Notes: generated by a model from the letters alone, not told the origin. A stretch of 64,000 nt of DNA from Symbiodinium sp. CCMP2592 (GCA_905221615.1 CAJNDT010003179.1:274501-338500), one strand, 5' to 3'. Positions 1 to 11,848 are shown, counted from the first letter of the stretch. A program made the numbers and translations.

Positions 1-750
1 ACGCAGGGCCTGTGCACAAGCGCATACGACGCATACGACTTGGTTCGAGACTTTTATGCTCTCGAAAGCTGGGATGTGGCGTAGGCTCGGGGTTGAGTGT
101 CTGCGCCCGCACCCCTTCCGCCATGCCAGGAGACTCCTGGGGTAGTATTGCAGTTATACTAATAGGCTGATAAGGTGCAAGTTCCTTTTATGAAATGGTT
201 ACTAATTAGTGGTAGCTTACATCTCTGATTGTGTTCTTTCATGCACTTTTGTGAAAATTTATTATTATCCAAGACAAACACCTACAAGCCCAAAAAACTT
301 GCGCGACACTCCCAGGTCTGATAATTCGGAAACGTTTGTATCCAAATTCAGCGAGAGACTTCATTAATCCTTAGTTAAGGCTGCCTTACCCAGAATCCGC
401 ATTGTGGTCCTTTGGTTTTAGCAGGACTCGTTCTCGGTTGATGAGCTTTCTTCGAGCCTGTAGGTTATACGGCTCCGGCGCATAGAACCTTTCTTGCTGG
501 TTCAGGTCCACCAACATGCCTACGACCTACGATAAGATCGGGCTAGTGTGCCTACTCTGAACCCTAATGAAACCCTGAACCCAAAATAAATAAGCCCTAA
601 TCCCCAAAACCCTGAACTCTAAACCCTAAGTAAACCCCATAGCCTCATCTTCAGGCCCTTGCCCCCGTCATGGACCGGCTATCTGCTCTTCAGGGAGGCG
701 AAGGCGCCAAAAGGGCCTTGGCGCTTGTCTTTGATGGTCGGAATTCCTGA

Positions 751-771
751 CCCTCTCTCTCTCTCTCTCGC

Positions 772-844
<73 letters not shown>
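751..844. repeat. (CT)n-(TA)n microsatellite
   Basis: A pure CT run with a few CG interruptions passes into TA. Confidence 0.95.
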
Positions 845-1610
845 TTCCTGAACTTTCCTGAACTTCTCAGGATCCTAAGTGCTAGCCCTAGAGATCTTAA
901 GCCCCGAATCCCTAGACCTTCAATGAAATCCTTGGACCCTATGAATCCCAAACTCTAAACCCTGAACCTTAAACCCCAAAATCCCTAAACCCTAAACCCT
1001 AAACCAACAAAAAAGGGAGAAAAGGGCAGTCTAAAAAAAAAAATCCCCAAAGGCCCTGGGCTCTGAGCCCTAAAGGCCCCAGGATTCTGGGCATCGTGCT
1101 CTGTGACCCCGGAGGCTTCCTGTAGAGCTTTTGGGGGGGCCTCCGGGTCTGGGGTTTCGGGATGGGTTTAGGATTTATAGAAGTCTAAAGTTTAAGGTTT
1201 CGGGACTGTATAAACCCTGAAAGAAACAGATTTGGGCGGCTTCCGATGTGGGATGGAGGGAAAAGGCGAAACACTTTACAAACAGGGCTTGACAGCTGAT
1301 CGCCGCCATGCGATGCACTCGACACGACTTTGTCGCAAGATACTTTCACCTTCTCAACATTGTTTGGCGGCAAACTCTAAACCCAAGCTCGGAGGAGACT
1401 CTGATTCCCGAATCTTTGCGAGACGGAAAGGGAACGTTACAAAAGCCAAAACCTGAAGCGAGACCCCAATCCCGTCCTTCCATCTGTAGCCATCCGACCT
1501 ATGGACACATGCCTCGCCAGGACTGTCCGAGTGCCGAAACCCCAATCCCTAAACCCTATAACCTCTGAACTCCAAAACCCCAAAAAGCCTAAACCCTAAA
1601 GCCCGGTCCC

Positions 1611-1734
1611 TACTTAAAGGGTCATGGGACTTGGTAACTAGGGTTATAATTAGGGCAACTATACTTATACTTACTTATAACCCCAATTAGGGTACTTATA
1701 ACCCTACTTACTAAGTCCCATGATCCTCCAAGTA
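1611..1734. mobile_element. Family A inverted-repeat element (copy 1)
   Basis: The ends pair as GTCATGGGACTT(G)GTAA and TTACTAAGTCCCATGATCC, with internal ACTTATAACCC repeats. It is about 124 bp, non-coding and MITE-like. Other copies lie near 17.1, 35.3, 51.8 and 57.4 kb. Confidence 0.7.
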
Positions 1735-1854
1735 AGCTCTTCCTGGTGAAGGACAGGAGCTTCGGGTCGAGGGATCCATTCCGCGTGGCTCCGGCAACGT
1801 GCACCCCGGGCAAAATGTAAATAGAAGCCTGGATTGGTCGGGTTCGTTTAGTAG

Positions 1855-1963
1855 AGGGGCCTAAAGAATTGATTACCTGTCCCATTTTGGGTGTTCTTTA
1901 TTGTAATTATCGTATAACGGGCCCCAAAACCCTATTCTAATTATGAAGGCCCCTATACTAAGC
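1855..1963. mobile_element. Family C inverted-repeat element
   Basis: GGGGCCTAAAGAATT at the left and TTATGAAGGCCCCTATA at the right. The interior GGGCCCCAAAACCCTATTC is shared with all family C copies. Confidence 0.65.
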
Positions 1964-2572
1964 GCTCACTTCGCGGATCCATAATAGTTGTCATGACGGC
2001 TGCGGATCTCCGAGCGTGAATGATGAGAAATACTATGCCTTAGTGCTTCGTATCCTAATTCTGGCAGTTACATATATATATATATATATAGAATATGCCC
2101 CAACACCCCGAACTCTGTGTTTGCAATATTTTGCAAGTGCGAAACCTTGATTATGGGCCACGAAGCGCGCTTCGCAGAAGCTTGCGATGTCTCGGCCAAA
2201 CGACCGGAAAAGGGCCTGTCATAACAAGAGCTGACGAGTCCCTCTGGCGAGGTTCTCGATTCCAATGAGACTGCAGGTTTTCGGCCAAGATCCGTCTCTC
2301 GGCAAAGAGGTTGTCAGGGGTCTAGATTTTCCTTAGGTGTTCTTGAATGCTCCCCGAAGAAATAGGTCTTGTCTTGGCAGTGCAGCATAAACGCTGCAGC
2401 CCTGCACTCTGAACTGGATCTGCAACCCCAAATCCCGAAGCTTTCTCTGAACCTCTTCAAGCCTTTATAGCTAGTAGGGAGTGGAAGAATCGTAGTAATA
2501 GTAGTTATAATTATGATTGTACCCCATTCCTCCATTCCCTACTAACCAAGGTTAAGTAATACCACAGCCCCA

Positions 2573-2659
2573 ATGGCAGACGAGGAGCGGGCGCTTGGCC
2601 CCACAGCTTCGAGATCTAGGGGAGCGCCTGCGTCGTACGTGGCTGGGGCGGCATGCAAG
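2573..2659 (+). CDS. Possible first coding exon of the SNF2 gene
   Basis: The ATG lies six bases after an AG (accacag) that could accept cis- or spliced-leader trans-splicing. It opens MADEERALGPTAS... with G/C-rich third positions, unlike the flanks. A GT donor follows at 2660, giving phase 0, which suits the next candidate exon at 3714. It has no recognisable domain. Assignment to the SNF2 gene rests on strand and order only, and it could be an independent short gene. Confidence 0.4.
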
Positions 2660-3713
2660 GTTCTGGGGAGGTAGGGCCTTATAGCCTCAAGGTTTAGATT
2701 TACGGGGCTAACGCTTTTGGATTCTCAGCTTAGGGTTTAGCGTGTTGCTTTGGGTTCTCGGGCATTGGGGTTGGAGTGTAAGCATGATTTAACACGCTGA
2801 AAATTTTCGAGTTTATTGAACGGATAGCTTGGCCATTGCAAACGCCGCCGAGAAGGCACAAGGGCCTATAAACTCCTCAGAAGCTTTCCTGGAAGATTCA
2901 TGCAAGTTCATTTGGAGGGTGAATGTCCAAGTAGCTACGTGCATGTCTGTCGGCATCCCGATTACACACGACCTGTACTAATACCCATCCTATAACTACC
3001 TGTGGTCTCCATTGTGAACCCCGACAAAGCCCCCAGACGCTCAAATCTAAGTGCCAGAAGCCTTGCCGGCCTTGCGCGAGAGTGAGCGACGAAACCCACT
3101 AGCCTGAGCACTACACTCAGATACTGTGCGGCCGCACGTGGTTCTGTGGAGGCTGGTCCCACAGAAATACCATGCGATGTTAAGGTTTCAGAACTGCGGT
3201 TTCAGATTTTCATGTTTGACTTTGAACTGACGTTTCATATTTGCGGTTGCGCGCCTAGGGCCTGAGGTTGAACTAGGGTTTCGGATTTGGGGCCTGTCTT
3301 CAAGCTGTAGATGGCGATCCCAACCTAGTGAATCTCTGTGGCCCGCTCGGCGGCCTTGGACAGCAGACACATTGCAGACTGACCTTTGGCGTACAATGTA
3401 CAAACGGAGACGTCGTTCCGTGGTTGTTCATCCTTTGGTTGCTTCTGTGACTGTCAACCCCAAGCACAAACGGTCGACATCCTTCAAGTCAATAGTAAGC
3501 TACCTAACACCTCTAACCCCTTAAACCCTACACCGACGGTTCGTCATTTTGTTGGCAGCCGCGCGGGCAGACAGACAAAGGAACGTCAACCCAACTTAAA
3601 ACAAAGCCTATATACACCCTTGTGAGCTCCGAAACCCTACCTCAACCCCTAAGCCCCCAAACCCTAAACCGCTGAACTCAAAACTCTCAGAACGTCCCCC
3701 CAAGTTTCTTCAG

Positions 3714-3757
3714 GTGGTGAGCTCGCCACAGGAGGATGGCACGCCCGAGCCCTGTCT
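3714..3757 (+). CDS. Candidate N-terminal exon (VVSSPQEDGTPEPC)
   Basis: A strong acceptor (tttcttcag) precedes the frame GTG GTG AGC TCG. It ends at a GC donor (GCAAAAGG), or earlier at a GA donor after CAG (3731), which would keep phase 0 into the exon at 4196. The polar, acidic content looks like a linker. No domain is recognised. Confidence 0.35.
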
Positions 3758-4195
3758 GCAAAAGGATTACTTAGTCGTTTGTTTGTGTTGGTGGTGCTGT
3801 TGGTTTGGGCAGGGGTTTAGGGTTTAGGGTAGGGGTGCAGAGTTTAGGTAACTGTCGTTCCTGGCTGCTGTCGATACTGTCGCTGTTGCTGTTGTCGTTG
3901 TAGTGCGGCAGGCCACATAGCTAGCCAGGGCGAGTGCGTTTGTGTTGGCTACGTAGCGGCTACTTAGCTGCTTTTGACCCCTGAGCTCCACCATGCTGAG
4001 CATCCTGTGCACTCCGATGCAACAGCCCCCAATGTTTAAAGATAGTAGGTTTGCAAAAATTGACAAACGAATCCCAGGATCTAAGCCCTAAATAAACAGT
4101 TTCCGGCTCCACGGCTTCAATCAGCCAGCCTCAAATCCCGAAACACAAACCCTAAACCCCAAACTCCTGAAACAAAACACAACTCTGCCCACGAG

Positions 4196-4274
4196 GTCGC
4201 TGACATGACGCCGGAGATGTGGCGCAGCATCGCCGGTGGCAAGGCGCTCAAAGTCCCCAAGCCGACAGGGCCCA
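4196..4274 (+). CDS. Candidate N-terminal exon (VADMTPEMWRSIAGGK...)
   Basis: After the acceptor cgag the frame reads VADMTPEMWRSIAGGKALKV, then PKPTGP, with codon-like third-base G/C bias. A GT donor at 4275 leaves phase 1. That fits the exon at 4894, where the split codon becomes Ser before MGDIIE. No domain is recognised. Confidence 0.45.
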
Positions 4275-4893
4275 GTCACTTGGCTCTTCTGTGGGGGGAT
4301 TTACAGTTTTAAAATTAGTGCTTGAACTCTGCCCCCATTCTGTGCCGGTTGGAGAAATCCGTCGCATACTCATATGTAGCCGCTAGTACGACCCCTAACG
4401 CAGACTATTACAGAGTGGGGGCAGAAGTGAATTCTTGTGTGCTTGTGTGTGTATGCTTTTCTCGGGGCGTGAAAAGGTTCAATAAGGGTTGGGTTTGGAG
4501 CTCAGGGCGTGCAGGTGCCTGCCCTGTTCAGCTCAATCTTCAATCTCAAGGCCATGAGACTAAAAATACCCCGACGTCGCTCGAACCTTGCATCAGCCTT
4601 GCATGAGGTACGGCGGCTTAGCCCGGATACTCTGCTCCCATTCCTTCACCCAAAGAGCCACACAACCCCAAAACCCAAAGACCCCGCGTGCTAGAAACCC
4701 AGAACATTTGCCGCCTTTGGCAGCGGGGTATGAGGGCAGCTCTCTCAATAAATGTTTCTTTCTAGGTCCCCGAAATCGTACGGCAGTCTTATAAGAAAGA
4801 ACCCTCAAAACGACCCTAATTTGGTGAACCACCCAAGAACCCTAACCTTAAACTTGGCCATAAACCCCTAACCCTCAACCCATGTGAGTGTAG

Positions 4894-4986
4894 GCATGGG
4901 GGACATCATCGAACGAGAGCTGGAAGGGATCTTCCGCGATCCACGAGGCTTCAAGGGTGGGATGAAGCCGGGGGTTGGGGATGACG
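4894..4986 (+). CDS. Candidate N-terminal exon (MGDIIERELEGIFRDP...)
   Basis: Between the acceptor tgtag and the donor GTAGGT the frame reads MGDIIERELEGIFRDPRGF and then a Gly/Lys-rich tail GGMKPGVGDDG. Both splice sites and the phase (1 to 1) fit the neighbouring candidate exon. It is a charged helix followed by a flexible end, and I do not recognise the family. It stands out because the surrounding 700 bp has stops in all frames. Confidence 0.5.
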
Positions 4987-5774
4987 GTAGGTGGGGTGAT
5001 CCCCTTCATCCCACCTTTTTGATGCTTTTCAGAGGCAAGCTGAGATTTCCCTAAACCCGACCAACTTAACGAACATGCAATGCTCTAACATGTAGCATTA
5101 ATTTGGGTGTCTGTTTTTTTCTGAAACTCAAACTGCTGTTGTTGAGGGGGTCTTTCGGTTTGTTCTTTTTGCAGCGTCTGCAGGGCACTGCGGCTCAATA
5201 TTCACTCACATTTGGAAATGTTACTCACCTTATTGTCCTCTTCTATTTGTTTCAGCCACTATCTGTATTTTGGTCGCGAACCCCGGTCCTGTGTGTGCGG
5301 CTCCGGGTTGGACGTTGTTTTTTGGGCAAATGTTACCATTCGAGGGCTTAGTTACGGAAAGTAGAGTAAGGAAGCCTAAAGGTTGAGGGTGTTTTAGGGT
5401 CATGGGGGATAGCTTTATTCGGAGACCCCTGCTGAGCTCCAAGTTTCTCGGAGGGAGCAATTTAGCCGTTTACGGTCTATGCCAGAGGCTTGTTTCCGAG
5501 TAAACATAAGGACCGTCCTCATAGACAATCCTCTCTGCACCGTCCTGTCAAGCATGACCACCAAATCAACACGAAATGTTGAAATCGTAAGCCCCAAGCC
5601 CCCAAACAGTACCCCTAAAGCCGAAAGTTCGCCGGGGCTTGTCATCGCTGGCTCCCCTGCTACGTATGTTGAAAAACATCGTATCAATTATGAGGCGACT
5701 CTGCTTGGATCCTTGTGCCTGTGATTGCAAAAGCTTGAAAAGCATGAGAAAGCCTCCTAGCAACAGCCCCTACG

Positions 5775-5871
5775 GTTGATGATATAAATCCTGCATTACC
5801 CATAATAAGGAATATACCATAATTCCCATGGTTTAGGGTCCTTAAGGTAATGCAGGATTTATATCATCAAC
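5775..5871. mobile_element. Family D inverted-repeat element with 6-bp target duplication
   Basis: GTTGATGATATAAATCCTGC at the left and GCAGGATTTATATCATCAAC at the right are perfect complements. CCTACG is directly repeated at 5769-5774 and 5872-5877. Confidence 0.82.
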
Positions 5872-5880
5872 CCTACGACC

Positions 5881-5964
5881 CTGCCCACAACGAAGTCCGA
5901 AAGTCCAAATGGCGAGCCCAAAGTACTGCGCCAAGAAGTTGCTGCACCCAGAAAGCCGACCCCC
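5881..5964 (+). CDS. Weak exon candidate, basic Pro-rich linker
   Basis: Immediately after a family-D inverted-repeat element the frame reads LPTTKSESPNGEPKVLRQ and continues to a TAG at 5965. It is low complexity with no conserved motif, and the splice limits are unclear. It could equally be chance. Confidence 0.25.
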
Positions 5965-6335
5965 TAGCTTAAGACAGAGTCACTTCAGGGCTCGGAAGAT
6001 ATTGCGACGCCGAAGCAGAAGCTGCGAGCATTGTGGTAGCGACGAACCAGAGCGAAAGCACCTGTAAGCAGCTCTTGAATAGCCACCCGCCATGAACTAC
6101 GAAGTGAACCGAGGTCTGAGAAATTGGGGCCTTCATCAGCATGTAGTCTCCATATGCTTCTATGAAACTTTACCCACAAAACCTGTTCCCATCATTAGCA
6201 ACGGTCTGTGTATTATGTGTATTACCCTTGATGTCGTCTCCATGATGAAGTTCTACTATCATCTACCCACAAAATCCTACTCTAATCATTACAATAAACC
6301 TTAAACCCTGAACCCTAAACCCTAAACCCCTTGAG

Positions 6336-6422
6336 CCAGCAAGTAGACGCTGCTGACGAGGCTACGAAGCAGCACCCGAAGCCTCGCAGCCGACGGAACT
6401 CATCACTGGCCTCTATCCTCAC
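6336..6422 (+). CDS. Weak exon candidate, basic linker (QQVDAADEATKQHPKPRSRR)
   Basis: The frame after the acceptor cttgag reads QQVDAADEATKQHPKPRSRR then NSSLASILTS, with a nuclear-localisation-like basic cluster, before TGA at 6423. It would suit the disordered N terminus of a nuclear SNF2 protein, but only composition supports it. Confidence 0.35.
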
Positions 6423-7327
6423 CAGCTGAGCCTTGCTATAGTCTCCTTCGGAATTATTTTTGTACTTATTTTGTTCATCTAAAGCCCAAGAGAATATTGA
6501 ACATATGCTTTTTACTGTGGTTCTAAGGGGGTATAGCTTGGAGATCCATGGGTCTTTGGGCCTCTAGGGTTTTAGGTTTTAGGGCTCTAGGGAGTCTTTG
6601 GGTCTTTGGGATTTAGAGCCTGGTCCACCTGTGATTGGAGTCAGGTTTAGGGAGAAAAGGTTTGAGGAACTAAGGAACTGAACAATGAACCTTAAACTTA
6701 AACATCCTTGTCAGACGAATTCCTGAGCCGCTATTGTCGGTATAGTATAGCATGCCTTCATGATCTCTGTGCCATCAAATTGTCTTCGTCTTCGTTATGA
6801 TTATCACCATCGTACAAGTATTGTTCTTCTTGCTGGTGCCGGGGTGTAGAGGTAGGAGTAGCTGTGGTCTTGGTGGTGGCAATCGTCGTCAACCTCGTCG
6901 CCATAGCCATAGATGCAATGCTATCAGTGCCCAAGACAAGTACGGTCAGAGCGTGGGAAACCTGAAAAGGCGCCGGGTTGAAGACTCGGCAACCACTAGT
7001 GTGCAGAAGAGGGCTAAGGGTTTATGCTAGTTTCTGGTTTCAGTTTCAAGCAGCTTGCGCGATGCTGCATGCCGGCCCGGTGGAATCTCTGAAGCTTCTT
7101 GATGTTTCCATATGGACCAAAGCCCCCGTCGACACTGTCATCCTGAAAACATTCAGCCGGCCATGCGGCCCCAGATGTCGCAACATGGGAAGTTCAACGA
7201 TCCGAGACCCAAAAATGACTATACCAAAACTATTTTGGGGGTTCCTTGTTATAATCATGGCAAAATATACCCCAAAAGCCCTATTCTATCAAGTGCCCAG
7301 TGCTGGACCCAGCAGAACTGCACCTAG

Positions 7328-7359
7328 GAAGGCGCTGCACTGGATGCTGCAGCAGCTTG
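7328..7359 (+). CDS. Candidate exon for the start of SNF2 lobe 1 (KALHWMLQQL)
   Basis: AG|G at 7326-7328 and G|GTAAAG at 7359 bound a 32-nt exon reading KALHWMLQQL. HLTF/RAD5 proteins have a Q-motif-like segment of the type HQKQALxWM about here, upstream of Walker A. The match is short, and the distance to the Walker exon (over 4 kb) would require a long insertion, as RAD5 relatives often have. Confidence 0.4.
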
Positions 7360-7973
7360 GTAAAGGGTTCAGCGCAGCAGGCGAAATTTCTGTTACGAAT
7401 GCTGTGCATGGATAGCTCGATCCGTTGTATAAAGTGTAGCGAATCTTCCGTAGTGTAGCATATTCGGAGTACTGCAGGATACTTTCTTGCCACAGTGGAG
7501 CTCAAGGTGAGTGTTAAGCTGTGAAGATATGGCACACGGTCATGCATGCTCTGGCAGTATACCCGGGTCGGCTTAATCTTTGTAAGCCTTGACTTGCTAC
7601 GTTTCTTGTTAGTCTCGGTCCATTCGGAACTACGCGTCTAGCTTCCAACCAAATGCCTTCAGGACTGCAAAGAAGCCAAATGTAGGACCTTCAACAATGA
7701 GTGATATCAGTACAGCATGTTGCCCCACAAGTACGCAGCGCAAACTTTTCACCGAAATCCTCCGCCAGTCCTCCAAACCCCCTTGTGAAAGCCTGCTGCA
7801 GCAGCACAGGAATCTGCACCAGCTCTGGGAAGTCCTACACTTAACAGACGCCTTGTACACTCCGTGGATGCACTTAGGCACGGTGACAACGAAGGCAGTT
7901 TTGGAGAATGGCTCGCCTCGAGGTAGATGCTCCGAGAAAGGTGCTTACAGCCCGACTTACCGTCAACCTACTA

Positions 7974-8093
7974 GAGGGGCCTCTATGTTTACCAATACAT
8001 ACCAATACTATGTTAGGGTTCCTTACTGTAATCCAGCCTAAAATGACCCCAAAGCCCTAATTATTCTAATTATTAAGGCTCCTAAGTACAAGT
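7974..8093. mobile_element. Family C inverted-repeat element (diverged)
   Basis: GAGGGGCCTCTATG at the left and ATTATTAAGGCTCCTA at the right. It shares GGGTTCCTTACT and CCCCAAAGCCCTA with other copies. Confidence 0.6.
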
Positions 8094-8336
8094 CGGCTCC
8101 ATGTTCGGCCGAGTTCCCTGGCCTTGAACCCCCAACCGGGACCACCCGCAGGGCCAAGACATAAGGAGCCACAAATGATTTTACCCCTAGGGGGTTTCCT
8201 GCTCTTCAGAGTTTGATCGTTTACTGGAATAACGAACCCGATTTGCGATATTGCTCAACGCCGGTATCATCACAAGTGAGACCGGATACTTGTGAACTCG
8301 TCTGCATGTGACGGGGACCCTACCGAACTCTAACTT

Positions 8337-8399
8337 ATATAAACTTATATATATATATATATATATATACATACATATATATATATATATATATATGTT

Positions 8400-8437
<38 letters not shown>

Positions 8438-8545
8438 GTAGAAAATATGATGGTTTTCTATTCATATATCATATATCATATATATATATATATATACACA
8501 CATGTATATACATATATATAGATACACATATGTACATGTATATGC
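8337..8545. repeat. TA-rich microsatellite cluster
   Basis: Several TA runs are broken by CATACA and GTTTATATAC, and could fold on themselves. Confidence 0.9.
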
Positions 8546-8566
8546 CCTTACATGGAGTGTTGGCAG

Positions 8567-8626
8567 TTGCAAGTGCCGACGCTCAGGCAGGAGCGCATCC
8601 TGACAGTCGAGGAGAAGTTGGCCGAG
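8567..8626 (+). CDS. Candidate exon (LQVPTLRQERILTVEEKLAE)
   Basis: After a TA-rich microsatellite and the acceptor tggcag the frame reads LQVPTLRQERILTVEEKLAE, an amphipathic charged helix with strong codon-like bias, ending at a GC donor. Without the splice it would stop at TGA 11 codon positions later in the flank. It probably belongs to the N-terminal or inserted part of the SNF2 protein. No family is recognised. Confidence 0.5.
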
Positions 8627-9364
8627 GCTTCCTGAAGACGATCGACACATTAGTATACCAATCGTGGTCTATCGTCGTAATAAGGGTATATAAGGGTCAG
8701 GGACCCTTGCCCTTGTTTTTGATGCTAGACCACTATTGGTATAATATTTGTAAGGGATTTCGATGTTTATTATTGGGTTTCAGGTGTAGGTTATAGAGTA
8801 GAAACCCTCGGGTTCCAGAGAGCACCCTAGCAGCTCTAGCGCGAAACTGAAAACTAGACGAGCTATGATGCCTGCTAAGCAGTCGTCCTATGCGTTCGCG
8901 ATTACGACTACAGCCCTTTCAAATGTAAGTACTAAGGCAGTGCTAAGGCCGCTATATTGCAGCAAGGTCCGCCGCCGTAGTTTCGGAATATGCGAACTGG
9001 GAGTTAAGCTAAGGGCAGAAGCCGGTTCTGACGGGTCTTAAACGCCAAGCTCGTCTTCCCGAAGAAGATCGGAGGAGCCCTCCGCTCTACACCGGTGACA
9101 GTCGTGATCCCACCCTTATGAGGCCTTAAACTATAGTCTCCTTACGATTTTTTTATTTTTGTTCATATAAAACACAAGAGACTATTAAGATTCCAATCGG
9201 AACGCTCATCGAGCGATGCGGCTTATCAATCAGTGGTGTACTGTCCAGTTCCTCGTTGCAGTCGTTTGGGCATGTGCCCATGCAGAAAGCAGGAGGGGAA
9301 CACGCCAGATTGATAGGCAGCTAGATCGCGTGGTAAGCAGTGGGAAGGTTGGAGTATGGTGCGA

Positions 9365-9529
9365 GTGCTCAATGACGCGACAGCAGACGGGCAGCCAGAG
9401 AGCAACCCTAACCCTAGCACTTCCTCGCGACGACCGGAGGCGGCTTCTGAAAGCGAGGGGACCTCGGCGGCTTCATCGGCCCCCCGGGGGCGTACGAAGG
9501 CCTGTGGTCTTCCCCAGACCGTCGGGTTT
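9365..9529 (+). CDS. Candidate low-complexity Ser/Ala/Glu-rich exon
   Basis: A GC-rich open stretch reads ATADGQPESNPNPSTSSRRP then EAASESEGTSAASSAPRGR and runs to TAG at 9530. Its acidic-Ser/Ala linker composition is typical of disordered regions in nuclear proteins, and it contrasts sharply with the CCCTAAA-rich DNA that follows. The exact splice sites are uncertain; an acceptor at 9385-9386 is likely. Confidence 0.4.
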
Positions 9530-10200
9530 TAGGGGGTTCAGGGTTGGGGAAACCCCAAACTCTAAACCCTAAAACCCCTAAACCCCTAAACCCTAAACGT
9601 CCGAGTTGCGGGAGCGTAAACCCTGAACACCTAAACCCGAAACCCAGGAGAAAGGGCCCATTGAAAAAACCCGAAACTCTGAACGCTAAACCGAACAACA
9701 TTTATGATGCGACCATTTCTCAGGATAAAGAGAAGCCGCCCCAGGACACTCAGCCTGTCACAGTTGGCTGTACATGGAGCTACATGGGCAGTTCTTTCCT
9801 TTGGATCCTTTCAAATGGGTGCCGTACTACTTTGGGGAGAGACTGATCCATATAAGTACATCCCAAGAAGGGCTTATTATCCTATCCCCACTTCTTCTTA
9901 TATCCTTGTTTGAGTTAGTCCTCAGGAACTAGGCCGTTTCCACGCGCGCGCGAGTTCAGAAATGAGCGCAGGCCCGAAGCGGAAACGCCAAACCTCTTGA
10001 GCTGGAAGTCCGAGCTCCTCCTCCTGAGCCACGGTTTTAGGGTTAAGGGAAGGGGCATCGTGCCCCAAACCCGAAGCTCTCCACAAAAAGCATTAAACCT
10101 GCAGCCCGCCCGAGGTGGGCTTTCAGGCTTCTGCAGAGAGGACCTTAAAAGGCGTGCAGGAAACAAGAAAAACTTGAAAGTCCTTCGATCGCAACTTCAG

Positions 10201-10244
10201 AATGTGTGGAGGCCGCGAGATCTGCCGCAGCCCCGTTGCAGCAG
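10201..10244 (+). CDS. Candidate exon (VEAARSAAAPLQQ)
   Basis: The acceptor cttcag and the GT donor after CAG CAG flank a short Ala-rich helix, CVEAARSAAAPLQQ. A nearby alternative at 9962-9997 reads MSAGPKRKRQTS with a nuclear-localisation-like core. Both are provisional. Confidence 0.35.
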
Positions 10245-10768
10245 GTTTTCTTTTGGACGAAGGACGGGTCACTGTGCCTAAGTTCGAGGAATTTGAGACG
10301 AACACCGGCCCGAAATCGACGCTCCGACACACTACATTCACTACATGCTTATGACTTTGAAGCTGCCTTAGGCATCCTGATTCTGAGAAAGACCTGGGAC
10401 CTCCCCTTTCGTTAGGAATCCCCGCAACAGCTCAACATGGATTCGAACACTCCATGCCGAGGTCTTCGGATGTCGGACCTACGGACACAAGACTGTAGGG
10501 GCCAGAAATGTCGAGACTGAGGTTTGGGGTACTATAGGAGCCCAAATAATTACCTATACTATGGTGGGGTTGCGACTACAAAGTTGTCAGGCCCGTATGT
10601 GAGATGCTGAAGCCTGGACGGTACTTCGCTCCCAGCAACATCCAACCCTCTGTAGCCGCCACTGGAAGGAATCGCCTTGAGTCACTCAGCCGGTATCCTT
10701 AACATTGACCCAAACCAAATGCCCAAGCTCCCCAGCTAAATCCTGCACGCAAGCTACAAAGCCCTAAG

Positions 10769-10836
10769 CCATGACCTCCGGTATCGCCGCGGAGTTCCAA
10801 ACGGCCATGCAGGAAGTGTCTCCTTCCGGGATTGAC
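10769..10836 (+). CDS. Candidate exon just upstream of the Walker A exon
   Basis: Between the acceptor cctaag and a GC donor the frame reads MTSGIAAEFQTAMQEVSPSG then ID, ending in phase 0. The next conserved exon (11690) begins in phase 0 with VYKNLATN, so a direct join is possible. No domain is recognised, but the codon bias matches neighbouring exons. Confidence 0.45.
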
Positions 10837-11534
10837 GCTTGCCTTTCAAGAGTCTGATGAAAGCTGTGCAGTGCTGATTGGTTTCGCCTGTCGACGACCA
10901 GTCACGGTTGGCACTTCAAGAGCTCGAGGAAAACCTTGTGAATTAAAAAAACTTTCGAAATTGAAAGCCCTAGATGCCCTAAAGCCCCAATCCCACACAC
11001 AAGAAAAGATAACACAGCCTGGGTTTTAATTCCTAGTCACAAGAACTTGCAAAGCTACTTGCGGAAACTAGTATGGCACATGTGTGCATCCGGATCCGAC
11101 TCTGAGGTGTAGGAGTTGGAGCCTTTTTATGTTTGAAAGGGTTCTTGGGTAAGAACCTACGGAGTGAGTCGTAATTATGGACTTAGGATTTGAGTTTCGG
11201 AGTTTAGGCTCCAGGTCTAACGATGTGGGTTCATCCCGGGCTCTCCTCGTCTGTGTGTGTCCCAGTCGTCCCAGAAGAGTTTGCGTTTCGGCTTCCCTAC
11301 GCTACGGGATCCTAGACTCGACACTAGAGATCCTGAATCAGGAGGATTTCTGGAGTTTCTTGGAGCTTATGATAGCTTTAATGCAGAAAAGACTTCACAG
11401 CATGTCCCTTAAACGCCTCCCAGCGCTCTGCCGAGCCTCTGCCGACAACAAGCCCGAAGTTTCCAAATCCATGGCTCTAGGCTCAAAACTTGGCTGGTCC
11501 CAGGCTTCAACACAGACCTTAGGCCTGAATTAAG

Positions 11535-11628
11535 ATAGGGGCCTTAAACAGATTATCTATAATAGTTTGGGGGTTCCTCATTATAGTTATAGTAAAGTGG
11601 GCCCCAAAACCCTATATATTAGGCCCCC
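11535..11628. mobile_element. Family C inverted-repeat element
   Basis: TAGGGGCCTTAAACAGATTA at the left and ATTAGGCCCCCCT at the right. It ends about 60 bp before the Walker A exon (11690). Confidence 0.65.
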
Positions 11629-11689
11629 CTTGCTGAAACCTCATGCCCAAAAGCTTGAACCTCGAAGCGGAAAGCCAAAGAGTTCTGAG

Positions 11690-11781
11690 GTGTACAAGAA
11701 CCTGGCGACGAACTCGGCATTTAAGAAGCCGCCGCGGTTGCCGCGAGGCGGCATCCTTGCCGACGACATGGGCCTCGGCAA
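11690..11781 (+). CDS. SNF2 exon with Walker A (motif I)
   Basis: The acceptor tctgag precedes [18 protein letters not shown] followed by [13 protein letters not shown]. The last codon of GK is split: the exon ends GGC AA, a GC donor (GCGACT) follows, and the next exon supplies G ACG, restoring GLGKT. Reading straight through would replace the essential Thr by Arg and run into a CT microsatellite, so the GC donor is well supported. Confidence 0.9.
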
Positions 11782-11799
11782 GCGACTCTGCTGCATCAA

Positions 11800-11848
<49 letters not shown>

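Larger units (their letters stand above)
1..2572. other. Gene-free leading region
   Basis: CCCTAAA-type motifs (540-640, 930-1005, 1530-1610), a CT/TA microsatellite and two inverted-repeat elements (families A and C). No exon-like segment is convincing. Confidence 0.5.

Noticed and set aside
6840-6973. Hydrophobic open stretch (AVVLVVAIVVNLVAIAI) that could be a membrane segment
   Set aside because: It looks like degenerate GTG/GTC repeat, has no clear splice sites, and does not fit a nuclear SNF2 protein.
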